In this document: piece after piece, positions 1 through 11,700 of the stretch
How the letters are laid out: each line of letters begins with the position of its first letter
Position numbering within the stretch: the first letter of the stretch is position 1
Program-made: the position numbers and the translations under genes
Notes under the pieces: generated by a model
What the model saw: the letters and a program-made list of their open reading frames with translations, nothing else
Databases searched by the model: none
What the model was told of the DNA's origin: nothing
Source: Fulvia fulva
Taxonomy: Eukaryota > Ascomycota > Dothideomycetes > Mycosphaerellales > Mycosphaerellaceae
Direction: 5' to 3'
DNA: 64,000 nt
Assembly (NCBI RefSeq): GCF_020509005.1
Contig: NC_063025.1
Coordinates: forward strand, 248,001 to 312,000

Positions 1-2781
1 TTAATAGTCACTAGATTACTAACGAGCCTTTAACAATTTGAAAGTTACGTTTAGCAAAGCCGGCATACTCGTATATTATATACTAGGTAGGGAAACAGTA
101 GTAGAGACAGATTCTTTAGATTTTATAAATACCGGCGTACTTTCGTAGTATAACGAGAACGGTATACTACATCCTATAGCCTTCTACTCGAAGAAGTTGA
201 GTCTATAGGAGTGTAATTATAAAATCTATAACAAGGAACTATTAGCTATTATTAAGGCGTTCAAGGAGTAGAGACCCGAGCTCGCCTACGAAGTAGATAA
301 TAAGGACTTATAGCTAGTTAAGATTTATACCGACTATAAGAACCTAGAATACTTTATAAAGACAAAGTAGCTAAATCGGCGACAAGCGCGTTAGGCTAAG
401 TTCTTATTACAGTTCAACTTTAAGATAATATACCGTCTAGGACTTTAAGGTATAAAGCTAGACGGCCTAACGAGACGTAGCTAGGACCTTCCGTAGGGGG
501 TAGACGACCCTCGGAACTAGCATTAGTATTAGACATTACTACCTCCTAAGCGATTCCTTAAGATCGCCTTACTATAGGTAATAGTAGAAGATACGCCGGA
601 AGAAGAGGAACTAGTATAGCTAAACCCTAAAGCTAAAGAGTTTATACCTATAGAACGAGATACGCCTACTAAATAACCGGCGACGCGTAAAAGTTAGCGG
701 GAAGCCGAACTCGAGTATCGAATGTCGACGGCGTACGTAACCGATAACGAGCTTAAGACCGCGATTAAGGACCTATAGAAAGACCGCACTCCTATACTAC
801 TATAGAGAGCGAAGATTTACCTAGTACACTATAAAGTAGATAGCGACCTACTATATATTCGAAATTAATACGACGGCTAGAGCTTATAGGTACTAAATAA
901 CTAAGCCTTATAGACTAGGATAATCAAGATAAACTATAACGCTCTAGTAGTAGGCTATCTAGGACGAGCTCGTACTTATAAACTCGTAGTACGTGAATTC
1001 TACTAGCCTAGATTAGCGAGATCCGTACGTAGATATACCGCGAATTACCGTACCTACCGTATAACAAAATCTCTATACTCCTAGCTACTAGGATTATTAT
1101 AGCCACTTCCTATTCTAGATCGGCCTTAGAAATATATTATAGTCGACTTCATTATCGGACTCCTAGACAGTACTCTTAACGGTATAGTCTATAATAACAT
1201 TATAACCGTTACTAATAGGCTTACTAAGGAAGTCGAGCTGATCCCTATTAGCGTAATAATAGTATAGAATACGGCAAGGCTTTTCCTTAAACATATATTC
1301 TATCGGCGCGGGTTTCCTAACACTATTATATTAGACCGTAGCAAGTAGTAGGTTACTACCTTCTAGAAGAAACTCTATAAGATGCTCCGTATAAATCGTA
1401 AGCTAAGTTCTTCGTATTACCTAGAAACTAATAGACAGTTAGAACGTACTAACTAGGCGATAGAATAGTATCTTCGTATATTTACTAATAAGGTATAGGA
1501 TGACTAGGTAGAATAGCTATACCTTACTTAGTTCGCGATTAACAATTACCTATCTAAGACTACTAGTATATCGCCGTTCTACGCTACCTTAGGCTATAAC
1601 CCTAAGTTTATAGAGCGAGTTGACCTAAACGCTAGAAAGGAGGGGGGACTAACCACTCTCTAGCGACTAGATACGCAATTAGTAGAAACCTTTATACGTT
1701 AGATTTACGAGCTTTATAAGCACCTTAAAGAGAATATACGAATGTTATAAGCTCTCTAAGTAGAAGTAGTAAACCGCTACCGAAGTATTCCTCTAGACTA
1801 TAAAGTAGGTAATTAGGTATATCTTAGTACTAAGAATATCCGTACGACTCGACTATCTAAGAAGCTAGACAGGAGATATACTAGCCCTTACTAGATCACG
1901 GAAGCCATACCGGCTAGACTCTCTTATCGACTAAAACTATTAGACGCTCTAGTAGGACTTAATAACTACTTCTATACCTTACTACTATAACGAGCCGACC
2001 ACCCCGATTTCCTACTACTTAAAGGGTAGTATCTAGCGCCGCTACTACCGATAACTATCGAATCTAATACTACCGAGGCTAATATAGTAGCCGATATAGT
2101 AGTAGTACCTACGTATATATACGAGGTAGAAAAGATCCTTAATATATATACCCGTAAGCAGGTAGGCAAGGTAAAGAAGGGGTATAAGCGTAAGGTAGAT
2201 ATATAGTATAAGGTGAAATAGGCTAGATATTAGAACGAGGAGGATAGTAAGACCTAGTAACCTATAGAGGATATACTTAAACACGTAGCCGCTACTATTA
2301 TAGACTTTTACTATAACCGGCCGGAGTTGTCTACGCCTATAGGCTTCGTAGCTCTATCTAACTAGTCCCTACTAGCTACTAAGGTGCTCGGGCTTAATAC
2401 GATCAAGGTTATTCCGAAAGACACCGTTACGAATAAGTCGCCTCGAGCCTTACCTCTAATAGAACCTACTCCGTATATATTCGATACTCGAGTAGAGCCT
2501 ATAGAGCCTATAATAATACCTAACTTTAGTTATAAGGATTATACGCGAGTACTAGCTAAAGACAGACTTAGGTCTAGGGTAAGCTAGCTAACTAGGTAAT
2601 ATGTTTCTCGAAGGAAGCCGGTCGAGGATAGTCTTAATAGAGCGAATACGATGTTATTGGATAACGATAGGGTACTAGAGGATAATTAGGCGTTCGCGCG
2701 ATTATAGAGCTCGATAGGTAAGTAGCCTTATAAGGTAGATAACGCTTAGAGGACTAAGGTATGTTTTAGGAAGGGGGGTAC
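1..2781 (+). mobile_element. Chromovirus-1 copy 1, RIP-mutated pol 3' half (RNase H, integrase, chromodomain)
   Basis: Reading through TAG stops gives the end of a Ty3/gypsy pol polyprotein: RNase H at about 40-470 (FYSKKLS, then YNKELLAIIKAFKE), integrase at about 930-1900 (a catalytic-core D near 1145, LDR near 1333, and QLERTN near 1440 in the position of the third acidic residue), and a chromodomain at about 2120-2330 (YEVEKIL, followed by a basic stretch and FYYNRPE). The purine run at 2771-2779 is the polypurine tract just before the 3' LTR. Almost all stops are TAG, as expected when CAG or TGG is hit by CpA-type RIP. The 5' part lies before the window. Relative to copy 2 it carries about 210 extra bases around 2370-2600, which hold a short open frame of 67 codons of no evident function. 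The element is not functional; the family call is firm. Confidence 0.88.
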
Positions 2782-2965
2782 TATTACGGGTAGCCCGCGA
2801 CCCCCTACTATAGCTACGTCGGCCCGGCTAAACCGCGGACCTTCCGTATCGGGTTAGCGCGGCTTGGCTTTACTTTATAACTTCGCCGCGCCTCGCGCTC
2901 CTCTTTCGTAGCTTCGTAGAACAACAACTATCTCGTTCGGACCCTATAGTACGCGCGCTCTTATA
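2782..2965 (+). repeat. Chromovirus-1 LTR (3' LTR of copy 1)
   Basis: This 184-bp unit matches the units at 5987-6170 and 61307-61490 over its whole length. The unmutated copy begins TGTCACGGG and ends CCCTTACA; here the ends read TATTACGGG and CTCTTATA, which are RIP-type changes of the same termini. A polypurine tract precedes it. It is followed directly by CGCTACGG, which is coding sequence for the RYG..EYLV motif of a reverse transcriptase, so this LTR interrupts another element. Confidence 0.9.
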
Positions 2966-5900
2966 CGCTACGGTATATACGAATACCTCGTATTACCGTT
3001 CGGCCTCTATAACGGACCCGTAACCTTTTAGTTATATATTAATCAGGTTCTATAGGAACATCTAGATGACTTTATATTAGTATATCTAGATAACGTCCTT
3101 ATCTTTAGCGACACTCTAGAGGAACACGTCGAATACGTATAAAAGGTATTAATTAAGCTACGAGATACCGGGCGTACTATTAATATCGATAAGTCCGAGT
3201 TCTACTAGGAACGTATAAAATATCTAGGCCTTATTATTATACCCTAGGGCATCGAGATAGAGCCGGAAAAATTAGAATGTATATAGACCTAGGAAGCACT
3301 AACTAATCTTAAGGATATCTAAGCCTTCCTAGGATTCGTGAACTTCTACCGTAGGTTTATCGAGGCCTTCTCTCGTATTACATCCCTATTAACTAACCTA
3401 ACGAAGTTAGATAGGTCTAGTAATTATAAAAACTGTAGAATCAACTAGACTAATAATTAATAGAGGGTATTCGAGGGGTTAAACGTAGCGTTTAGTAAGG
3501 CGGGTATACTAGTATACTATATAACGGGTAGGTATGCTCTTATAATACGACGAGTAGGAGGTGTTACATCCTATAGCTCTCTATTCGAAGAAGCTGAGCC
3601 CCTAGGAGTATAATTACGAGATCTACGATAAGGAACTCCTCGCGATTATTAAAGTATTCGAATAGTAGCGCCCGGAGCTTACTTATAAAGTAGACGAGGA
3701 CGGCGATCTAGTTAAAGTGTTTATAGACTATAAAAACCTCGATTATTTTATGACTACGAAGTAGCTAAATCGCCGATAAGTACGATAGGTAGAAATTCTA
3801 TTACAATTTAACTTCTAGATTTCATACCGCCTAGGTATATAAGGAACGAAGCTAGATATCCTAACGAGATGTAGTTAGGACCTTCCGTAGGGGGTAGGCG
3901 ATCCGAGAAATTAGTAGTAGTATCAGATATTACTTCCGCTAGAGCGACTCCTTAAGATCGACTCTATACGAGCTACTATCGAAGATACGCCCGAAGAAGA
4001 AGAAGAGACGACTCCCCTAAATCCTAAAGTAATCGAGTTTATTCTAGAACTAGAATAGGTACTATAAACATAGCTAGTACTAGCTTAGGAAGTATAGACT
4101 ACGAATAAAGCCGAAGTCGAAGCTAAACTCGAGTACCGTATAACGACTACTTACGCCCTAGACTAAGAACTTAAGGCGGCAATTAAGATACTACGGAAAG
4201 ATAGTACTATCCCTCTACTCTTATAGAAGGCGAAGATATACCCTACGCACTATAAGGTAGATAGTAACATATTATATATACGAAACTAGTACGATAGTTA
4301 GAGCCTATAGGTACCTAATAACTAGGCCCTACGGACTCGGCTTATTAGAGTAAATTATAACGCTCTAGTAGTAGGATATCTAGGACGAGCTTAAACCTAT
4401 AAATTCGTAGCACGAGAATTCTATTGGCCTAGCTTAGTAAGATTAGTACGTAGATGTACTACGAATTGCCGTATATACCGTACGACGAGATCTCTATACT
4501 CCTAGCCACCTAGATTATTATACCTACTTTTAGTACCGGACCGACCTTAGAGATATATCGCGGTAGACTTCGTAGTTAGACTTGCTAATAGTACCCTCGA
4601 TAGTATAACCTATAACAATATTATGACCGTAATAGATAGGCTAATAAAGGAAGTCGAGCTGATTCCGATCGGAGCGATAACTATATAGAATACGACAAGA
4701 ATTTTCCTTAAGTATATATTCTCCCGACGCGGATTTCCTAACACTATTACTTTAGACCGCGGTAAGTAATAGGTTACTACCTTCTAGAAGAAACTTTGTA
4801 AGATACTTCGTATAAGTCGTAAGCTAAGTTCTTTATACTACCTAGAAACTAATAGACAGTCGGAACGTACTAACTAAGTAATAGAACAGTATCTCTATAT
4901 ATTTACTAACGAGGCATAAGATGACTAGGTAGAATAGCTTTGTCTAGCTTAGTTCGCGATCAATAACTACCTTTCTAAAACTACTAGTATATCGCTATTC
5001 TACGCTACTTAAGGCTATAACCCTAAGTTTATAGAGCCCGTAAATCTAAGCGCTAGAAAAGAGGGAGGACTAACTACTCTCTAGGGACTAGATACGCGAT
5101 CGGCTAAAGCCTTCGTACGCCGGATTTACGACCTTTATAAGCACCTTTAAGAAAATATACGGATATTATAAGCTCTCTAAGCTAAAGTAGTGAACCGCTA
5201 CCGAAGCATCCCGCTATACTATAAAGTAGGCGACTAGGTATACCTAAGTACTAAGAACATCCGTATAACTCGACTATCTAAGAAGCTCGATAGAAGATAC
5301 GCTAGCCCGTACTAGATTATAGAAGTTATACTAGCTAAGCTCTTATATAAACTAAGATTATCGGACGCTATAGTAGGACTCGATAACTACTTTTACACCT
5401 CGTTACTTTAGCGAGCCGATCATCCCGACTTCCTACTACTCGAAGGCTAGTATCTAGTACTACTACCGCCGATAACTATCGAGCCCGATACTACCGAAGC
5501 CGATATAGTCGCTAATATAGTCGTAACACCTATATATATATATAAGGTAGAGAAGATCTTAGATATATATACCCGTAAGCAAGTAGGCAAAGTAAAGAAG
5601 GGGTAGAAGCGTAAAGTAGACACTTAGTATAAGGTGAAATAGCTTAGATATTAGAATAAGAAGGATAGTAAGACCTAGTAACCGGCTAAGAACATGTTTA
5701 AATACGCGGCCGCCGCTATTATAGACTTTTACTATAGCCGGCCGGAGTTATCTACGCCTATAGGCTTCGTAGCTCTATCTAATTAGGTCCCCCTAAGCAT
5801 TTCTCGAAGGGAGCCGGACGCGGATAGGCTAGTTATAGATAGACTAGATATAGATATATTACTAGACGATAATAAGGTATTAGAGAAAAATTAGACTTTT

Positions 5901-5986
5901 ATAAGGTTATAGAGTAGTACGGGTAAGTAGCCGTATAAGATAGATAATACTTAGAGGACTAAGACGCGTTTTAAGAGGGGGGGTAC
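2966..5986 (+). mobile_element. Chromovirus-1 copy 2, RIP-mutated pol (from reverse transcriptase to chromodomain)
   Basis: The frame begins inside reverse transcriptase (RYG.YEYLVLPFGL), passes the catalytic box, which now reads YLDN at about 3080 instead of YLDD (a G-to-A change in a TGA context, again RIP-type), and continues through RNase H (about 3480-3850), integrase (about 4350-5300) and a chromodomain (about 5530-5760) to a polypurine tract at 5973-5983. It is colinear with copy 1. The N-terminal RT, protease and gag are absent here and would be expected upstream of the window if copy 1 was inserted into this copy. Not functional. Confidence 0.87.
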
Positions 5987-6170
5987 TATTACGGGTAGCC
6001 CGCGACCCCTTACTATAGCTACGTCGGCCCGGGTAAACCGCGGACCTTCCGTATCGGGTTAGCGCGGCTTAGCTTTACGTTATAACTTCGCCGCGCCTCG
6101 CGCTCCTCTTTCGTAGCTTCGTAGATTATTAACTCTCCTATTCGGACCCTACGGTACGCGCGCCCTTATA
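5987..6170 (+). repeat. Chromovirus-1 LTR (3' LTR of copy 2)
   Basis: A 184-bp LTR with ends TATTACGGG and CCCTTATA, preceded by a polypurine tract and colinear with the LTRs at 2782 and 61307. It is followed by CGCTA, the same five bases that follow the LTR at 2965. Confidence 0.9.
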
Positions 6171-8496
6171 CGCTATTAGATTAGACTATATAGTAAACGT
6201 AGCTTAAAGTTAAGCGCTAGTTAGAGAAGCTTACTATAGATATCACTTAATATAGTATATTAAATAGCTACGGGCCTATTGCCTTATCTATATATTAAAG
6301 TAAGCAAAGCGGAAGGTCGGATTAAATATAAAGCGGATGTCTTTATTAAGGAGTATCTACTAAATCTACTATAGAAAGGTAACCCTACGCTATCGACTAT
6401 CTACGTTATACTCCGCTTAACCTCGATAGAATAGCTATAGACATAAGAGAGACAGTATTAGCTTTCTCTTATACTCTAAGACTAGGGTACTACTAAGAAG
6501 AGAGTAGGTCATAAAGTATATTAGTTATATACGAGGATTTACGCTATCTATATTAGTAGCTATACCTCCTTAAACACGGGCTTAAAGCTACTCAAAGCCT
6601 ATAGTATCTATAGTCAAGTCTAGTACTATTACGCTTTCTACCCCTAATATAACCTAACCGGCGGGTACGGCTATAACATTACTAAGCTTATACTATAGTG
6701 TAGTAACACGATTAGAGACATCCTCGCCGTCCTTACTATTAGGAAGACGATCGAGATGATACTAGCTAATCGTAATATTATAATAGCCTATATAATTCTC
6801 TTTTAAGAAGAGAAGCTACTAAAGGACGACAGCCCGACGGACCTTAAAGTCATTCTCGAATTGACGTTAAGTATAATCGTTAGTAGCGTTCCTTAGTCTA
6901 ATTAAAACTTTTCAAAGATTATCTAGTAGTAGTAGTAGCTCCTTAAAGAGAGAGCTATAGTCCCGAGAGAAGTAATAGATATGACCCTTAAACTTATACT
7001 AGACGACGCGTACTTAATATATATTAATAAACATATATAGTCTTACGATAAGCTTCTTCTTAATAGGCGTAAGCTCCGGAAGACCGTCTGTAGTAGGTCT
7101 AGGTCTAGAGTCTATATTATTGTCCGAAGCTATAAGATATAGTAAGTCTAGTACCTTAGCTCTATCTATAGAGATATACCGGCTATATACTCCGTAGCTA
7201 TTAATATTAAGATGAAACTAGTGCTTATAGTAGCGTATAGATAGCTTCATCTTTTCTTCTTCTAAGTAAAGGCGTTCGTATATAGCTTATTAGCGACCGT
7301 AGTCTATATTACCTAGCGCTATACTATTAAGGTCCTCTATTAAGGTAGGCTTAGTATACTCTATAAGATCTACGAGTTGACCTATAGAGGTAGGATCGAA
7401 ACGCTAACTACGACGTTATAGTTATATAGCACGGCCGCTAGTGTCTTCCTCGTCGTCTAATTTATCGCTACTAATACCTCTACCGGTTAGGCTAGTAATA
7501 GTTCGGTAGCTTAGATAAGTAGTAGTATTCTCGACCCTATTATAGTCGAAACTTATACGTACGGCTTAAGAACTTCCTACGATACACTACTTATACTCTA
7601 TTACCCGAGTTAGGTCTATAATACCGTCCTTATAGAATATATAGAGATCTTCTTAAGCCTAAACATCCTTTATATAGAAGTTATAGTATCGAGGATACTA
7701 GTAATAGTAGTAGTAGAAGTAGATAGGGCCCTTTAGAGCGAGGGCTAGAAGAGTAGAAGGCTTCGTTTCGAGAGTACTACTAGCTATCCGGGTACGATAG
7801 TTATATATTAATTACTAAGTAGCGGGACCTTTAGTAGTAGGCCGTATATTATTTAGTAGAGCGGTATTTAGCTTCGTAGTAGGAATAGGCGTACTATAAT
7901 ATAGCTAGTACTTATTAGCCTACTTATAGTTCTTCTTACTCCGGTTGTTAATAAAGTACTCGTTACTACGTATCTACTTATACTATCTACTATACTTATA
8001 CGTACCGGGCGGAATAGTTATACCCTAAGGGATATAAGGCTAGTCCGTCTAATCTATCTAGTCCGCTATAATATACGCGCTATTCTAAGAGATAAGATGT
8101 GCTATAAGACGAGACGAGACGGGTCGCGAGTTATAGTACGAAGGTAATATAGGAAGAAGGAATAGGTTGCCTAAAGAAATAAGGTTTAACTATAAAATTT
8201 GCGGTAGACGGGTACCTACTATAGCAGACGCGTTCTTTATTCCCGGTAAACACGAAAAGAACGCGCTATAAGTCATTGTTTATAACTCACTACCCGTATT
8301 TAAGGCCTACTATAGGGTAAATACTTTTATACCTTGCCGCTAATATTATCTACGTAATACTACCTATTTTACGTAATATATAATACTACCTCTTTTAAGT
8401 AATATTACCTCTTTTATACTAGCTCGAACCCCTTATACCGCTTTAAGTCGTATACGTCGCGCTTGTCGATAGTATCGTATCCTATAAGATAGTTAT
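6171..8496 (+). other. Unidentified RIP-mutated stretch with a long degraded frame
   Basis: No recognised family. From about 6300 to about 7550 one forward frame can be followed through many TAG and TAA codons, with codon-like composition and residues such as RIKYKADVFIKEYL and RDILAVLTIRKTIEMI, so it probably was a gene or transposon ORF. No RT, integrase, DDE or zinc-knuckle motif was seen. The stretch is bounded by the chromovirus-1 LTR on the left and by the copia target duplication on the right. The last 300 bases before 8496 show nothing recognisable. Confidence 0.35.
8492..8496. repeat. 5-bp target-site duplication of the copia element (left)
   Basis: GTTAT directly before the 5' LTR; the same five bases follow the 3' LTR at 14980-14984. 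Confidence 0.85.
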
Positions 8497-8730
8497 TATT
8501 AAGAACATATAGGCCGTAGGACAAGTATATAGGTGTAGGTATATTATGTGACTAGATCACGTGACTAGGGTTTACTAGCCTATAGGCTAGTAAACATCCG
8601 GATACCTAGTATCTACCTACACTAACACCGGCGATACTATATATAGATATACGCTATCCTATTAGGTCCTTCTTCGTCTTTCGTATAATCCGCCGTCTTC
8701 TACTACTACGTAACTCGTACCTATTTAATA
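8497..8730 (+). repeat. Copia 5' LTR
   Basis: A 234-bp repeat colinear with 14746-14979. The less mutated copy begins TGTTGAGAAC; here it reads TATTAAGAAC, and both copies end in TTTAATA (from TTTAACA). Differences between the two LTRs are mostly C/T or G/A changes in CpA or TpG context. It holds a dyad at 8571-8594 and a TATA-like run near 8635-8650. The bases after 8730 (GGTTATAAGCCCG) sit in the primer-binding position; the tRNA was not identified. Confidence 0.9.
8571..8594. promoter_or_regulatory. 24-bp perfect palindrome in the copia LTR
   Basis: The half-site TTTACTAGCCTA is followed directly by its own reverse complement. The 3' LTR copy (14820-14843) differs by one base (TTTG at the left end). 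A second dyad, TGTGA and TCACGTG around CTAGA, lies just upstream. The role is unknown; it could be a protein-binding site or a cruciform. Confidence 0.5.
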
Positions 8731-11700
8731 GGTTATAAGCCCGAGTTAGTAACTCGGTGTTTCACCCTCGACAAAGTCGTATTAGAGTTATTCCTCTTTA
8801 GAATAAAAGGAAGGTAGACTAGAGGCCGTACCCGCATTATATAGGAAGCTATAGCCGTACTATAGGTATATATAAGACGTAAAAGAGCCTAGTAAGGCAC
8901 TATTAGACTCCGAGTTAGGGAGCCTATACTAATACCTTAGATAAGTAGGCAAGCTTACTAAGAAGAGTCGCTCTCCGGACATCGCGTTTGTATCGACTAA
9001 CTATTCATTCTAAGAGAGCCGTAGTGTCTTAGAAACCCCCTCTACTAAGAGAGTTACGCTATAGTGTCTTAGTACTAATACGATCCTTACCGACCGACTT
9101 TCCTCCTCTTCCCGGCGGATAGCCATCCTCTCCGCTATCAACCTCGCGTTCGGTTTATCCTATCTCGATCCGATCGCGTACGACCGAATATATCCTTTTA
9201 CCTAAGGGTAGCTAACCTGTCCCTTAACTTATAAAAATAGAGAACGAGACTAGGTTTATAAGAAAGAGAGTAGCACCTCTTCTAAGAGAGAACTACGAAA
9301 TATAGTTCAAGCTAATAAGAATATACCTAGTATTTAGGCAGGTTAACTAGGTCCTCGAAGACATTATTACGGACATTCCCGCTACAACCCTATCTATAGC
9401 GACACCCTCTATATTATCGGAGTCATCTCTTCCTTTAGATTAAGCGATAAGGATGGCATCGTATAGACGGTACAATGTAACGGCCCTATATAAGATGTAC
9501 ATCTGTCTATCGATAGATAACTAAGAGATAATATACGAGATCCGGTATACGAAGGAGTTGTAGGAATAGGCTAAAGCTAAATATAAGAGAAGACTTCTCG
9601 CTACTAGAAGAAGTTTGCTTTAGCAATATACTAATTTCGTGATAACAGAGGACTAGTCAATAGATGACGCCTAGTAGGAGCTTAGCTTAATTATAAGGAG
9701 GGCTGTTTTAATCTCGCCTTAGTTCTAAGACATTAAGACTAAGGACAGAAAGATCTAGTAACTCTTAGTAGCTCTAGTAGACTTATTTAGCTCAATTCGC
9801 GATGTAATTGATACCTAGGTGAATCTCTTACTATAAGACATTCTTACAATTCTTAGGGAGAAGCAAGAATCAATGATTTATTAAGGGATAGCTATGTTCG
9901 CTAAGAAGGGTTTCTAGGGCAAGCTTACGTACTATCTCTACGGTAGTGACCATTTTATAAGTAAGTGCCTATACCTTTCTACAGCTCAGTAGGCTATTAG
10001 GAACAAGGACAAACTAGCTAGGGTTACCTACCCTACTAAGAGATAACCGTTACTACCTCGTAGGAGGCTATTATTACTAAATCTTCGTGATGTCCTTAAG
10101 GTAATAACGGACCTTATAAAGTAGATAAAGGAGAGCCGTAAGCCAAAGGCCTCCTCTAGTAAGCCTATAAGGGCCTATACGACCTAGGAAGACGCATTAG
10201 ACTCTAAGATACTATTAGAAGATAATGATGTTAATAAGGTTACCTAGTCTACTATAGAAGCTAAAGGTAAGTACCCCTCGTCCGAGTAGTTACTTAAGTC
10301 TTATACATCATTATATATGACTGACTAAGATTCACTATTTAGGACACTAAAGCCTCTTTAAAAGAGGAAGTAGATCAAGGTTAGGGGTGGCTATCTACAA
10401 GCTATATATATAGGAAGTGTAGTAATAGGTAGTCCTTCTAGAAAGTAAATTGTCTTAGAAAATGTCCTGTTTGTTCCTAGCCTTAGAGTTAGTCTTGTTT
10501 CGTAGAATTAGTTTAGCTAACAGTTTGCTATCTAACTACCTAGTTTCACCCTAAAATCCTTGTCTAGTAAACCCGTTGTCTGGACTAAACTTTAAGGAGG
10601 AGTACCGTTTATCTACTCGATCTCGGAAATTCTTAAGCTATAGTATACTAGTATACTCTCCTAAGAACGTGACGGTACCGCTATAGCTAATACTAAGTCT
10701 AAAGATTAGTAGGAGCTATAGTATAGAAGATGTACACACCTTAGTAAGGGACTACTAAGAAACCTATATAGAGTCACTAATAAGAAAGATCCTATTCCTA
10801 TTCCTTCTGAACACTAGAATTACAAGGTCTGCTCCCTTGTAAATATAAGGAAGTTCAAAGGACCTACTATAGAGAGAAAAGGGGAGAGGCTGGCCCTTAT
10901 CTCTATTAACATCTATAGACCTTTTCAGGGCGTAGTCTCTAGGCTAGGATATAAATATTGGCTTGAGATTATAGACAACTTCTCTAGGAAGAAGTAGGTA
11001 ATCCCTTTAAAGGCTAGGAGCGACGCTCCTACAGCCCTACGGGATTAGAAGGTCTAGGTAGAACGGTAGTTAAGGTGCTTTCTGTCTACGATCCGTAGTA
11101 ATAGTATAAAGGAAATTCTCGCCTTACTAAAAGAGTAGGAGAAGGAGTTTGGCACTTAGATAGACACAACTAATGCCTATAAATCTCTTCAGAATAGACC
11201 TATAGAAAGGTCAATTGAAGCCTCTAAGAACACAGTCCGGGCTATACTTAAAGACTCTAGCATACTAGTTAAGTTCTAGCTGGAAGCTTTATAAGTACAG
11301 ACTGTGACCAGAAATAGACTGCCTAATAGTCCGATTATTAATAGTATTGCTCTTTTACTAGAAGAAGCCTTTACTAGCTAAGTACCGTTAGTCGACTATT
11401 TCCGCGTCTAGGGATACAAAGCTATAGTCTATATAGACCTAAGAGCCTAACCTTAAGGCTTAAGGAGAGACAAGTTAATAAACCGAGGAAAAGAAGCCGT
11501 GTTTATAGGCTACTTAGAAAACACTATAAAACAATAGCTATTCTAGGATCCCGACATAAAAGCTATAAAAGCGTATAGTCACGTCGACTAGTTTAAGAAT
11601 AAGAAGGGGGGAGATATAGATCTTAGGATCACCTATACTAACTAGCCGAGTCGAGCACTATAGCGTAACCCTATTAGGAGGAAGCCCTTTAGGGCGAAAT

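Noticed and set aside
6171..8496. Possible Starship-type element with a tyrosine recombinase captain
   Set aside because: No recombinase motif could be recognised in the degraded frame; only the lack of another identity suggested it.
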